Notes: generated from the sequence alone by a model not told the origin. A stretch of DNA of 64,000 nucleotides from Alisma plantago-aquatica (GCA_963693085.1 OY856411.1:1351865550-1351929549), one strand, 5' to 3'. Shown: positions 27,348 through 40,329, numbered from the stretch's first letter. Numbers and translations: made by a program.

Positions 27348-28126
27348 CTAAATTGTAGCATCCAACTTACAAAACACAAGATTAACCAATGCAGAAGCGT
27401 ATCATTTGCGGAGGATTACTGAAAATCACTAAAAATTAAAACTTTTTGCAAAGAGACCCAATCATAGGAAACTCTTATAACAAGAACCATAATATAACAA
27501 TTACATCCTGGTTCAAAAGTACATAACTTGTTCCATCTCTTCTCGAGGAATTACAACATAAGCTGTCCTATCAACATTATGTACAGACAACATAAAACCT
27601 CGAGGGATCAAGCCAAAATCTCAAGTCGATGATAAAAGCACTATCTATAAATCCCGAGGACCTGAGAGTACAGAGACGACACACATGACTACTATCTATA
27701 TGACTTGACAGTCAGTGCCTCCACCTGAGATCTCACTACTGTCCAAGCTGATGCTTTCCTTTTCCTGCAAAAGAGTATCTGCCTCTTTGTCCACATCCAC
27801 CTAAAAATGTTGGATCCCACGGGGGTGAGACAATTGTAAATTGCCCCAGCGAGAGATATAACTCTCTGCCAAAACATTATTATTGCAATTAAGGATATAA
27901 AACTAGGCAGATGATAAGCAGTTTAAAGCATTCTCTTAATAAGGAATAGGAAGAACATGTATATCATTTATCCTCCATATTATACCATCATATCAAACTT
28001 CTCTTGTGACACTCATTATCTTGATATGTCACCCATGAGACATTCTTGTTTCAACTGTTTGGCCTTAGCCAATCTACTAAACATATTTTGGTTATAATGG
28101 ACATGAGAGTGTACATCATCATGTCT

Positions 28127-29430
28127 TATTCAGGCATTGGTCTATACCAATCCTATATAAGTATTCCAGACATTGGATTACACCAATCATGTGCAACTAG
28201 TACAAGCATTATATTTATATTATTCCTGTGTATCCATTCCAGGTATTGATCTATGTCAATCCTGTGCAACAATTCCAGGTATTTATCTATGTCAATCATG
28301 TACAACTATTACAGGTATTGATCTATGTCAATCCTGTACAACTATTCCAGGTATTGATCTATGTCAATCCTATGCAACTATTCCAGGTATTGATCTATGT
28401 CAATCTTGTGAAGCTATTTCAGGTATTGGGTTATTACCAATCCTGTGTTATTATTCCAGGTATTGATCTATGTCAATCCTATGCATTCCAGGTATTGGGA
28501 GTTAGCCAATCCTGTGTTATTATTCCAGGTATTGAACTATGTCAATCCTGTGCATTCTAGGTATTGGGAGTTAGCCAATCCTGTGTAATTATTCCAGGTA
28601 TTGAACTATGTCAATCCTGTGCATTCCAGGTATTGGGAGTTAGCCAATCCTGTGTTATTATTCCAAGTATTGATCTATGTCAATCCTGTGCATTCCAGGT
28701 ATTGGGAGTTAGCCATTCATGTGTTATTATTCCAGGTATTGATCTATGTCAATCATGTGCATTCCAAGTATTGGGAGTTAGCCAATCCTATGTTATTATT
28801 CTAGGTATTGGGATTAAACCAATCCTGTGCATTCCAGGTATTGGGAGTTAGCCAATCCTGTGTTATTATTCCAGGTATTGAACTATGTCAATCATGTGCA
28901 TTCCAGGTATTGGGAGTTAGCCAATCCTGTGTTATTATTCCAGGTATTGATCTATGTCAATCCTATGCATTCTAGGTATTGGGAGTTAGCCAATCCTGTA
29001 TTATTATTCCAGGTATTGATCTATGTCAATCTTGTGCATTCCAGGTATTGGGAGTTAGCCAATCCTATGTTATTATTCCAGGTATTGGGATTTAACCAAT
29101 CCTGTGCATTCCAGGTATTGGGAGTTAGCCAATCCTATGTTATTATTCCAGGTATTGAACTATGTCAATCCTGTGCATTCCAGGTATTGGGAGTTAGCCA
29201 ATCCTGAGTTATTTTTCCAGGTATTGGGAGTTAGCCAATCTTGTGTTATTATTACAGGCATTGAGCCTCTTCCAGGTATTGGACTCTTCCAAACTTGATT
29301 ACACTGCCAGGCATTGGACTTTAACCAATCCTGATTACAGGCATTACACCTCTGCCAAGTATTGGATTTCTCCAAACCTAATTACACAGCCAGACATTGG
29401 ACTCTAACCAATCCTGATTACATGGATCAT
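28127..29430. repeat. ATTGG/CCAAT dyad minisatellite in LTR C
   Basis: The monomers and dimers are as in LTR A, with ORFs only as repeat by-products. Confidence 0.95.
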
Positions 29431-30574
29431 GGAATATAAATTTCCTTCGACCCATCATTATTCATCTTGGTGCCTCTTACTATACTACAATTATTCTCAT
29501 GGCTCATAAAGCCCATAAATCATCTTGTCACCTCTCATTAGGCAACATCTAATCATATGGCTCACAGGGCCATTCAACATCTTGTCACCTATCACTAGGC
29601 AACATATAATCATATGGCTCACAAGGCCATTCAACATCTTGTCACCTATCACTAGGCAACATCTAATCATTTTAACTCTTATAATATAATAGTAACACCA
29701 CTATTCCCTTAATAGGGTTAGTGCTTACTATTCACATCACTTTGTGGTTTCTCATGTCCCATTACCCAATATTAGGGTTTCTCATGGAATCAACCTCAAT
29801 TAGGGATTCACATGGAGTCAAACTTATTTAGGGTTCACATTGAATCAACCTCAACTATGGATTCACATTTTATTATCTTGGTTTAGAGTCATGACATTAC
29901 CCTGGGTTTGGGTTACATCTGATATTGCTCTAAATTTAGGTTAGGGCTCAACAACCTTCTTGATTAGGGTTTCATGACTCCTTTATTAAGGATCATACCC
30001 TATCCATCACATGATCAATACTCATGTATGAATTCCTTTTCATTATTCTATCAATTTGATTAGGTTACATCAACCCTTCAATCAAGTACATACAACTATG
30101 GCTAACATAGTGTATCAAGTCATTGGTCCTATAAGCAATTAGGGATTCATCCTTTAATTGAAACTTAAGCACTTAGGTACTATTAGGGTTTCAACCATTG
30201 TACCTTCATGGATTATCATTACTAATCATTATTGGATCAATAGACCATTCATCATCTTAATTCCCAAAGATTCAATCACATTGGACCTCCATTACCTAAG
30301 GTATCCAATTGAATTATTGTTTTCAATGTTGATTCCTTCAATCATTGAATTCATGGAACCTATCATCAATTGGACCTATACTCATACTTCAATTGAGTTA
30401 AATAGGTCAACCTTCAACTGATTTGACCCTCAATTAACCCTCCATTGGTCATAAATTAGGGTTTGATTCAATTGAATTAGGGTTTGGAATCGATGTTCCT
30501 TCAATACTAATCAATGTAAGACTAGTTACTTTGAAACCATTAAACCATCATCCAAATTGGATATGACCTGACCC

Positions 30575-31925
30575 CAAACGGTCTTGAGGTCGTTTGTATG
30601 ACCTAAAAACGGTCTTGAGACCGTTTTCCCATGTCCACATCATAATCCAAGTCAACCAATTAAAGTTTGGATCATTGGATTGATCACCAAATCAGCATTT
30701 GATTGCAAATCAACTTGGTACCTTTAGACCTTCAAACACCTAACCATAGTCAACCCTAGACCTCCAAACGGTCTTGGGTGACCACCAAACGGTTTTGAAA
30801 CCGTTTGGATGAGCTCCAAACGGTCTTGAGACCGTTTGGCTCATCCAAACCTTGGATTCTAGTGAAATTCCATCAAGGTTTAGTCTATTGAGTTGATCAA
30901 CAAATCAGCACTTAGTTGCAATATGATTTGGTACCTTTGGACCTTTAGTTGGTCAACTATACTTAACCCCAGACCTCCAAATGGTCTTGGGTGACCCCGA
31001 AATGGTCTTGAGACCTTTTGGGTGATCCCCAAACGGTTTTGAAACCGTTTGGGCCAATCAACCCAAAACATTATCTCAATCACTTGCAAAATCAGTATTT
31101 AGCCGATTAGGGTTCATACCCCATCTTTGGATCTTCAAACACATAGCCATACTTAACCCTAGACCTCCAAACGGTCTTGGGTGACCCCCAAACGGTCTTG
31201 AGACCGTTTGGGTGATCCCCAAACGGTTTTGAAACCGTTTGGGCTAATCAACCCAAAATCTCAAATCAACTCATTGGAATTTCAGCACAAATTTCAATTA
31301 GGGTTTACCCAATTGATTAGCCTTCATATCATGATTCCTTGGGAATGAATCCATCAAATTTGGTGAGTAATTAACCAACATAATTAGGAACAGTAATCTC
31401 AAACGGTAAACGCTTGGTAAACTCTCTCAAACTTTTTTGAAACCGTTTTCCCAAAAAGTCCAATTAATCAAATTGAAGATCAAAACTTAATCCAATTAGG
31501 GATTACCTAATTGATTAGCCTTCAACTCGTGATTCCTTTGGAATTAACCCATAAAATTTGGTGGGTTATCAACCAACATAATTAAGAACAGTAATCACAA
31601 ACGGTCAACCCTTGGTCAACCATCTCAAACGGTTTTGAAACCGTTTGCCAAAAAAGTCGAATTAATCTAGCTGAAAAATCAACACTTAATCTGATTAGGT
31701 TTCCCTAATTGATTAGCCTTCAACTCACGATTGCTTGGGAGTTAACCCATAAAATTTGGTTATTCATTAACCAAAATAATTAGAAACAGTAATAGCAAAC
31801 GTCCAACCCTTGGTCAACTCCACCAAATGGTTTTGAAACCGTTTTCTTCCAAACGGTTTGCAAATGGTTTGGTCACCAAACGGTTTGGTGAAACCATTTG
31901 GTCCAAACTTTGAAACCGTTTGCCC
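30575..31925. repeat. AACGG/CCGTT dyad array in LTR C
   Basis: It includes perfect-arm dyads of both kinds: GGTC...GACC at 31188-31211 and GGTT...AACC at 31030-31050. It has extra units compared with LTRs A and B. Confidence 0.95.
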
Positions 31926-33313
31926 AAGATATTTGGGGAGGTGTGTGCTTATGATGATGTCATCATATTCAAGATTCAAACTCATGATATCTACTGTGAT
32001 TCCATGGATATTGCATCAATCAACCAAAATTAATTTTGGAAATGTAGAAATGTTCACCAATTGATAAGGAATTAATTGCAATAGTAAAGTTAGGATTTGA
32101 AGTTATAAAACCCACCTCCAATTGAGCTCCAAAGCTCCAAGTTCACGGCAACAATGGTGTATGAAGATCCCTTCACAATTCCAAGGATCTTCCTCAAGCT
32201 TTGAGTGAAAAGAATTGGTTAGAACTGAAGAGGGGATCGAGTTATGAAGAATTCATACATTTATTTTCGATTTTCACCATGGATTCAAGGTGAAAGGAGG
32301 TCAAGAACCTTACCAACAGGTTGGGGGTCGTCCTCCTTCTCTTCCACAGCTCCTTGGTCGTTTTCCAAGAAAGGGGAAAGAAATGAATCCGAAAAAGCCT
32401 TTGTTTTGGCTTGGAAAGGGTACTTTTATAAGAAAATTGATGAGAGAGAAAATACTTTATAAAAGTCTTTTAATTCCAAAATTATTGCCACCACTTCCCC
32501 CTTGGTTTCTTGCATGCAAGGGCATCTCTATCCCCACCTAGATCCCTTCCATTATCCATGAATTAAGGGAAAAGAAAATAAGCACCTTAATCCATTATAA
32601 TATCATTATATCTTTTTGAGTGGGAATTCTTTTCTTTATAATAAGGTGAGTGGAATTTCACCTCCTTAAGATATTTTCGGTCCTTGCTAAACTCAAGGAC
32701 GTTCACACATACATCGGAATCCAACCATTCTAATTTTGGTTGAAGGCCCTTTAATTAATACATTCATTTTTGCCCTAAATCGAGTTAGGGTTTCAATTAG
32801 GATTAAATCTTGATTATTTTAATATCAATATTCTCTCTCCTCCAACTAAATTCAAATGAGGCTCCCATTTCATTTTATTTGCTCTACATGATGCCAAGAA
32901 TCATTAGGGACCTTTCTAAAGTGGTAAATTACATATTTTACCCTAGGTTTTGGGTAAATTGCACATTACACCAAAATAGGGTTTTAATGCACAAACATTG
33001 TTTTATCAGCTCTATCTTGGTGTCCAAACCTGTGGAAACCATACCACTACATCATATTCATTCTTATGATGTCTCAACATCAGAGGAACATATTATCATA
33101 TAACCTTTGCAAATTAACCCCTTAACTTGGGTAATTTGTACTTTAGTCCAAAATAAGAAAACATTGCTTCAACATTGTTCAAACATGACCAAAATAGAAA
33201 CATAAGTTCCTCATAAGCCCTAATTACTTTTCACAAGATAAGATTAAACATATAATCATCTTTCTTAATCAAAACACCTAGTTTAAAGCATAACCCAGGT
33301 CAGGGATGTTACA

Positions 33314-34632
33314 AAAACCATCTTTTGTCAGAGGGAACCTATCCATCAGTTGTATGCACAAGAGAGAACTCAAAACAACAGCTAAGTGACACCATCGGTT
33401 GGCACACAAAGGACAAGAAAAATAACAACAAGAACAAAGCCACCGGTTGGCACACAAGAAGGAAAAAAACTAGAAAACCCAACTATGATGATCATTTGAG
33501 AAGAAGATGCAGCTCCAAACATCAAGGAAGCTTGAGGAAAAGAGAAGAAAACCCTAGCTTGAGCTCTCCACTCGGTCAAGCTAGCTCTTTCTCCAAAGAG
33601 GAAGCAAACCCTAGGTCAAGGAAGCCTCTAGAGAAAGTTATATGATGAAACACCATTGTTAAAAACAAAAAGAAGAAATAAGGAGGTAGGACAACAAGAT
33701 AAAAAAAGGAAAGAGGGGAGCACTTACTTGCTTAGGTCAAGAACAAGCAAAGGAAGATCCATAAGCACTAAGAGAGGGTAGATTTGAACCCTAGGTGCAC
33801 ATGAAAGGATATCGACCACCTTCTTCTCCCCCTAGACGAGGAGGACAAAGCTATGGATAGAAAAGAAGATAAAGGGGATACCAAGGGGCTTGTTTGGGTG
33901 CAAGAGGGGAAGTATAAAAAGCTAAGGGTAAAAGGGGAGAGAAGGTTTAGGTGTCCTACTATGTTTGCCATGTGTACATGGCCTAAAACATCAAATCCAT
34001 ACAAATCAGAAACCACATAGGTTTTGGAAATCTGTAGGGTCATTGGAGGTTGGCTTCCTAGGACAATAATCGAGTTTCAAAGCATGGTGACTAATAGTTT
34101 TGGAACCCTAGGTCACAAGGGTGAAAACCATCACTTGAAGCACCCTCCTAGGTGAACCACTGACGCAAGGAGCCTAAAAAGGGGAACCATCGACCCTCAA
34201 ACCTCAAGGAACCTTAAAGGAATCACCATCAGATCCCATCCAAATAGGAGGATCATCAATTTTTGACCTCCAAGGTAGCTCATCCATGAGAGCGTAAACC
34301 CTAACTCAACCGTAGAAAGATATCACCATCATACCAAGGTGCAAAAAGGAACCCCATGGCACAATTGGTTCAAGCATGATAAGAAAACCAGTAAGGAGCA
34401 ACAAGCATGTGACAAATTGCAATAAAACCTTAGATATGGGTAGATTGCAAAAAAGTTTAAAATAAGCATATAATTTCATAACTTGCTCAAACGGTCTCCA
34501 AACTAGAACAAACGTAAAACTTAATCTTATAACATGATATTAAAGAAAATATTATGGTTAGTTTAAGGTTTTAATCATATAATTATGATAAGAAAGCATG
34601 TTCAACTAGAAAGCAAGGTTAGAGGTATCACA
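33314..34632 (-). repeat. Element H left LTR, segment 3
   Basis: It continues the ACCATC...GGTTG word pattern of 8990-9480 and ends GGTATCACA at 34632, the LTR terminus next to the polypurine-like tract. ORFs 33325-33645 and 33768-34043 lie in it and look incidental. Confidence 0.6.
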
Positions 34633-34773
34633 ACCATAAACCACTAACAGGGATTTCCCCCTGAAATCCAATGCATCCAAAGATGGTTACCTCCTATGAA
34701 CCTCATCCTCTAATCTCCAAATGGTTATTTCCATCTCATGGTGATGTTAAAACACTCTCATAGAAATCATGTG
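34633..34773 (-). other. Element H internal sequence, polypurine-tract side
   Basis: This is a short stretch between the LTR end and the chromovirus insertion. The minus strand carries CAGGGGGAAATCCC (about 34650-34662), a candidate polypurine tract lying some 20 bases from the LTR, similar in setting to the TR-GAG tract. It ends with ATGTG (34769-34773), the target duplication. Confidence 0.45.
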
Positions 34774-37551
34774 TGTGACAAAGTGAGTTTTTATAGTATT
34801 TTCTCTCTCTTAAAAGTTTTTTTATCAAATTTGTTGACCAAATTACCCTCATAGTAGCATAGTGACTCTATAAAACTACCCCTAAAATTTGGTTACATTT
34901 GGAACACCCAATTAGGAGATATAAGCATTTGAAAATCAGGTGTATAATTCAATCTAATAACTCTAGGACCTAGGTTTTCAATTTATTTGACAAAATGATG
35001 TGTCATGCGGCCCATTAAGTGCTTAGGCGCAGACCTAGTTCCAGGCACTTTTTTGTAGACCGTTGATCATTCATCCAACATAGGAGACTTCGTCTCCTAC
35101 CTCCCACAAAGGGCGGGAAGTCCAGTAGCAACCCGAGCCTCATCCGGGCTCCAGCGCATCCACCATTTTGCAAATCTGTTCGCATAGATATCTTCCTTTT
35201 GCAATTCCGTGGCTGGATATACCAGTTTTGATTGGGTCTCATGCACCGTTGTGCCAACCCAACAGCCACGACGTAACCTTCTCTCACTCCGGTGGCAGGG
35301 CTTTTAGGGCTTCCTTGCCTAGCTTCCCTCGCACCTATTTAATGCCTCCTTTAGCTCTGCCATGCTCCCTTTACTCGTTTCCCTATTTCAATTGCAAGCG
35401 CAGTCACCTCGAGCATCCACTACTTCCCACCTTCTTCAACCTCCAGCCACCGCCACCCAGCGAGCTCCATAGCCCTCCTCACTCAAATCCTACCCCTCCA
35501 ACACCTTCTCCAACCCACCACGAGTGTGTACGACTAGAGAGCAGGTCCCCAGAGCCCCTCCCTCTCCAAAACGACCCCAACGCCGGCGACCTTGTCGGCC
35601 CACACGGAGGCGACGAGCTACGCGTGGCCTTACACCCTGACCTGACCCTCTTTGGCTTCGGTTCGAGCTACCGGACCTACCTCAGCCTTTTTTCCGCTAG
35701 CAAGCCGCACCAAGGAGCAAGCTAGACCTCGCCGGAGTTCTTCCTCCCCTGCTGGAGCAAGCAGCAGACTTGCGGAGCAAGCCAGAGCCGTCCGATCAGC
35801 GTAGATCGACCCAGGATCGTTGGATCGGTGTAGATCAATTCGATCCATTGATCCAGTCGGATCCGGCCATTGATCGAGGTTATATATTCCCTTCTTTTTA
35901 TTTAGATAATCTTTTATTATGTAAGAAAATACATTTTCTTAGAAAAATCATAATAAATGCTAGGATTATCATAAAATAGCGAACCAATATACCATTTTGA
36001 TCAGAAAATTATTCTCTATCCAAATAAAATGCTATCAGGACCTAGATACGTTGCCTTTTTCAAATATAGTTGCTTAAAGCCTTAATGACCCCTTAATTAT
36101 AATTAATTTTTGATAATAGTTTTCTTTGATGATATCTGACCTTATAAGGTGTAATTAACCCTAGATAGAACTCTGTTTCTAAATAACTCGAAATCATATT
36201 CTAAGATGGCAAATGATCAAAGGAATAGGAGAAACCCTAGATCTAGTTTCTCTTTCTACATGGAATTAAAGAAATATCATTAAAACAAAATTAATATCAT
36301 TAGATGATAATTAGTGGTTATGATTGGTCTGAACCCTTAAAAACGAACCCTGATGTTATGAATGGTTAATTTGTTGAGGGTTACCCTCCCTTTTTCTTTA
36401 ACCATCTTAGAAACCCTAATTTTTGGAAATCTTCTAATTGATCAATTAAATATTATCTTTAATCCAAATAGTTTATGATGGATCAGACCTAATAATATTG
36501 TGAAATCAATTAAGATATGGGAAACCCCTGATCTGGATTAAGATAACATAAAAGGAATAATAACTAAGAACATATCTTAGTCTTGGTCATATGGACCAAT
36601 AGTAATGTTGTGCCCTTGCTTTCTTTGTAGGGTGACTAAATTCCTGATTGATTCTAAATCTTTGGACATTTGATTGAACAAGCAGGTACGTGGTCTTATA
36701 AGTATAAGACTAGTTTTCTGGTTGCCTATGCTATATAATATCTTGAATGTTCGTATTTGGATATGATTGTTGATTGATCTAGTATGAGTTATACCTCGCC
36801 AAATTTAAGAGAAACATAAATGATTATGATGGGTTGTAGCTACTAGAGCACATAGCCTGGTGTGGATGTATGTTGCCTAACATGGATGTATGATTCCTTG
36901 GCCCATGTTAGATGTATGATGATATTCTATTGCCCACACTAGATGTAAGACAAGTGCAATAGGTGTAGTACAACTGCATCAAAATGAATATAATGAAAGG
37001 GTGTTTACTTGATTTTTGTCTTAAGAAATGGTTTTATCTCTCTTTCCTTCTTTTTCAAATATTTTCCTTTATGCAACCTTACTAAATGTAACTTTTACCA
37101 CGTACCAGCCCTGTTGATGTTTTGTTTCTCGTATTTTCTAGGTATAAGGAACAATTGACAACAAAATGAATTGCATGCTCAAAGTACCTGAAGGCATAAA
37201 ATAATGAACATGGAGGATGTATTAGATAGATCCTTTCCTCTTATCTCATTTCTTGCTAGATGTTAGTTTATTTCTTTTCTTAGTGATCTTGAGGATGATT
37301 GAAATCCTATGTAATAAAGTTAACTTTCTCTAGAACCATATTTTCTCTCCATATGTAATGACTTTTATTATCTTTATGAATGAATGTTTGTGTGGCATTG
37401 TACGATGATGTGGACTAGATCTTGGCTTAATCTCTATTTTAGTTGACTACCTTAATCTCTTATATTTTCCCTTTTGACATCTATAGATATGAGTGCACGC
37501 ATATCTATGAATGTCACTATGGAAAGTATATAGAAATTGGGGGACGTCATA
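34774..37551 (+). repeat. Chromovirus 5' LTR (2,778 bp)
   Basis: It starts TGTGACAAAG after the ATGTG duplication and ends GACGTCATA just before the primer site; the 3' copy ends GACGTCACA. A TATAAAAC box near 34868 lies about 95 bp into the LTR. It is followed by a GC-rich block (35030-35870) that differs sharply from the AT-rich remainder and is probably transcribed leader. ORF 35168-35725 (Pro/Ser/His-rich) lies in that block and I do not regard it as a gene. Confidence 0.85.
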
Positions 37552-37553
37552 GT

Positions 37554-37566
37554 TGGTATCAGAGCC
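37554..37566 (+). other. Primer-binding site, tRNA-Met type (chromovirus)
   Basis: TGGTATCAGAGCC begins two bases after the 5' LTR, the standard position and sequence for this lineage. Confidence 0.9.
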
Positions 37567-38102
37567 AATGTTCACACATCAAGTCACATGAACTTCATTC
37601 ACACCATTTTGAGTCTAGGGTAGTCCTTGAGTTTGGGATTGAAGGGTTGTGGTGTCTAGGATAGCATCTGCCATGGGTCTGACTAAAGTCTCCAAGCTAC
37701 TTAGCTTGGCAATCACGAGGCTACCTTTATGGCAGTATAAGTCTACCTGGCCGATATCCTAAGTGTCCCCTATTCTTGGGCATACCTTAATTTAGGAATC
37801 TTCTCATCTATAGATTTTCCCTCTCACCTATTTTATAGGAAAATTTCTCCCTCTCATCTACGTTTTAAAATAAATTAAATTTTCCCTCTTACCTCTGTTA
37901 TAAGGTTAGGAAGGAGTCTCTCTATTTATAAAGTCCTAAGGATCGACTGATAAGGATTTTAGGGTATCCTCCCTAAATCATAACATTCAGAACATTAATT
38001 ATTAATAAATGAGAATAATGAAATATCATGTGATGATAATAATGATAATGACAAGAATAATTGTTGAAGTAATAAATCTAATGCGTTCAAATTAATTACA
38101 GG

Positions 38103-39225
38103 ATGCCTCCTAAGACTCGCAGCTCAGGGGAATCGTCCTCTAAGAAAAGAAAAGAAACCTGAAACCTCCGAAGTACCTGATCCTGATGCTGAGGCCAAGG
38201 AAAGATGGGAGGAACAGAAGAAAATCCTTCTAGACTTTATGAAAACCCTCGCCACCAAAGGAACCCCTGAATCTAGCTCCTCTAAGAAAAAGGAAGTGAC
38301 GGTGATAGACTTCATTAAGCTCAACCCTGATAGCTTTTGGGGGGAAGACCAACCCGAAGTCATGGACAAGGCTGAGGCCTGGGTCCTTTCTATAGAGAAT
38401 GCCTTCCGTACCCTAGAAGTACCCGAAGAAAAGAAGGTTAAATTCACCACCCATTTGCTTAAGGGAGGGGCGAAGATCTGGTGGGAGAATTATGGTGGGA
38501 ATCGGGGAGAGGAAGTAGACAACTTGGGATGGGAAGCCTTCAAGACCCTCTTCACCGACCGTTTCATGCACATAACTGAGATGAAGAGGAAAGAGAAGAT
38601 GTACATGGAGCTTAGGCAGGGTAGTCTCTCAATGGCCGATTATACTCAGAAGTTTAGGCTTCTGGAATGCTATGCCCCTATTTGGACTGAGGACCGCCTC
38701 ACTGAGCACTATGTAGATTGTCTCTCCGCACACCTGAAAACCCTAGTTATAGCCTCTCGTCCCCGAAGCATTGATGAAGCCCTAGACATGGCCCTTAAGC
38801 AGGAAAGGGAGCAGGGATTACAGAAGCCTTCTAGAATGGGATATTTAGGGTTGACCACCACCGAGGAAGAGAAGTTCAAGAAGTTCCACCCCGGCCATAA
38901 TAAAGGATCAGGGAAAGGAGGAGGTTCAGGGAAGAAAGGACCAAAGAATAGCAAGCTGATGGATTACCGCAACAAATGCAAGACTTGTGGACGAGGAAAT
39001 GATGGGCCTTGTCGCTACACCAAGCCGGTCTGCTACAACTGCAAGAAGGAGGGACATTTCCTTGCCAAGTGCCCCAATGCATCTATCCTTGGCAAACCTC
39101 CAGCAGGTGCTCCACCCCCTCAGGGACACCGTAATGCCAGGGTGTTCACAGTAACAGCAGAGGAGGCTAGGGCAAATCCGAACCAGCTTGTCGCAGGTAA
39201 CCTTAAATCTTTTTCATATATCTAA
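38103..39225 (+). pseudogene. Chromovirus gag (one frameshift near the start)
   Basis: The ATG at 38103 (MPPKTRSSGESSSKKRK) runs into a stop near 38160. A shift there joins it to the long frame open through 39225. That frame has a retrotransposon Gag region (AEAWVLSIENAF, KIWWENYGG, WEAFKTLFTDRF, MELRQGSLSMADYTQKF) and one CCHC zinc knuckle with C265, C268, H273 and C278 counted from 38239. A basic Gly/Lys-rich linker precedes the knuckle. Gag forms the cytoplasmic particle and binds element RNA. The frame ends at a TAA inside the proposed intron 39197-39274, so unspliced RNA would give Gag alone. Antisense ORFs 38124-38450 and 38709-39129 are shadows. Confidence 0.85.
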
Positions 39226-39274
39226 TATCTTGTTCAATGCCTTCAATTATTTAAAATGTAATTATCATGTGTAG
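39197..39274 (+). other. Probable 78-nt intron at the gag/protease junction
   Basis: The donor GCAG/GTAACC and acceptor ATGTGTAG/GC fit plant splice consensus. The segment is AT-rich with a CTAAT branch-like site in its first half and carries the gag stop. Removing it joins codon phase 1 to phase 1 and gives a continuous frame from LVAG into [16 protein letters not shown], the usual linker into protease. Confidence 0.6.
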
Positions 39275-40329
39275 GCATTGTTTTCTTGAATGGACATCCT
39301 GTTAAAGCATTGTTTGATTCCGGATCTACAAATACATTTATCTCTCGAAATCTGGCCTCAATGTTGCACTTACATATAAAGGACTTGGGATACATTCTGG
39401 ATGTCTCAACTCCTAGTGGCAAAATATTCACTACATTGCAGAAAATCGATGTCCTCCCTCTAAAATTTGAAAATCATGACATGCCCTTTGAATTCATTCT
39501 CTTAACCATGGAAGACTTTGATGTTATTCTTGTCATGGATTGGCTATACACATATCATGCTTACATTGACTGTAGAAACAAGATGGTAGTTCTCTCTCAA
39601 CCTCATTCCTCTCCTGTAGTGATCCCTTGGGGAAGCGGATTCTGTAATAATATAATAATTTCCTCTCTTAAAGATAAAAAGCTCATATCTAAAGGATGTA
39701 AAGTCTTCCTCGCATTCGTCTTAGAGACCAGTCCTGACAACGGGCCTGTAGAAAGACTGGAGGTGGTACGTGATTTTCTTGACATATTTCCAGAGGAGCT
39801 TCCTAGGCTACCTCCAAATCGAGACATTGAGTTCTCCATAGATCTTCTTCCTGGAACCACTCTGATTTTTAGGGAACCGTATAGGATGGCACCTGCTGAG
39901 CTTATGGAGCTGAAGAAACAATTACAAGAACTTCTTGATAAGAGTTTTATCCGCCCTAGCGTTTCCCCTTGGGGTGCACCTGTCCTTTTTGTTAAAAAGA
40001 AAGATGGTTCGATGCAGATGTGTATTGACTATCGCATGTTGAACCAAGCTACCATTAAAAACAAGTATCCTCTCCCTCGTATTGATGACCTCTTTGATCA
40101 ACTTCGTATTGCTAAAGTTTTCTCAAAAATTGATCTTCGTTCTGGCTACCATCAACTTAAGGTCAAATATTCTGATATATCTAAGACTACTTTCCGAACT
40201 CGTTACGGGCACTACGAATTTCTGATAATGTCGTTCGGGTTGACCAACGCACCTGGCGTATTCATGAACATGATGAACAAAGTCTTCCAACCTTATCTTG
40301 ACCAACGAATTTTTGATAAATATCATTAG
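39275..40329 (+). pseudogene. Chromovirus pol: protease and N-terminal half of reverse transcriptase, truncated
   Basis: The frame is clean to 40329. Protease has the active-site [12 protein letters not shown] (Asp at 39316) and [10 protein letters not shown] begins around [24 protein letters not shown] and carries [33 protein letters not shown] and [12 protein letters not shown] (first catalytic Asp) then [18 protein letters not shown]. The sequence breaks after YLDQ, before the second catalytic motif (usually F/Y-x-D-D), and runs into LTR DNA and a stop. RNase H, integrase and chromodomain are absent, so the product would be inactive. There are no stops in this part, so the deletion is the main defect. 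Antisense ORFs here are shadows. Confidence 0.9.

Larger units (their letters stand above)
25855..27353 (-). mobile_element. TR-GAG internal region II (1,499 bp)
   Basis: It is a near-exact copy of internal region I at an offset of 7,297 bp, with the same gag remnant and the same stops. The primer site has one substitution. Confidence 0.85.
9557..33313 (-). mobile_element. TR-GAG-like gag-only LTR retrotransposon array: LTR, chimeric LTR, internal, LTR, internal, LTR
   Basis: The termini are TGTAGCATCC at 9557 and GGATGTTACA at 33313, a matched pair. Flanks are AAAAT (9552-9556) and AAAAC (33314-33318), a near 5-bp duplication. Three full LTRs (9557-15354, 20057-25854, 27354-33313) and two 1,499-bp internal regions (18558-20056, 25855-27353) are present, plus a rearranged LTR piece at 15355-18557. 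LTR B plus internal II repeats the preceding layout with a period of 7,297 bp. Primer sites lie on the minus strand, so the element reads right to left. The internal regions hold only a gag remnant with no protease, RT or integrase, which fits the class called TR-GAG. It inserted into the left LTR of element H. Confidence 0.85.
27354..33313 (-). repeat. TR-GAG LTR C (5,960 bp)
   Basis: It is the outermost right LTR, ending at 33313 before the flank AAAAC. It is longer than A and B, mainly through extra dyad units (about 30815-31110), and more diverged from them. The small ORF is truncated to about 32275-32541. Parts: minisatellite 28127-29430, dyad array 30575-31925. Confidence 0.85.

Noticed and set aside
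33325..33645. Lys/Arg-rich 106-residue ORF
   Set aside because: It lies in the LTR of element H, made of low-complexity AAG/AAC-rich DNA, with no homologous copy to support coding.
35168..35725. 185-residue Pro/Ser-rich ORF in GC-rich DNA as a host gene
   Set aside because: It lies wholly within the chromovirus 5' LTR (34774-37551) and has no recognised domain.
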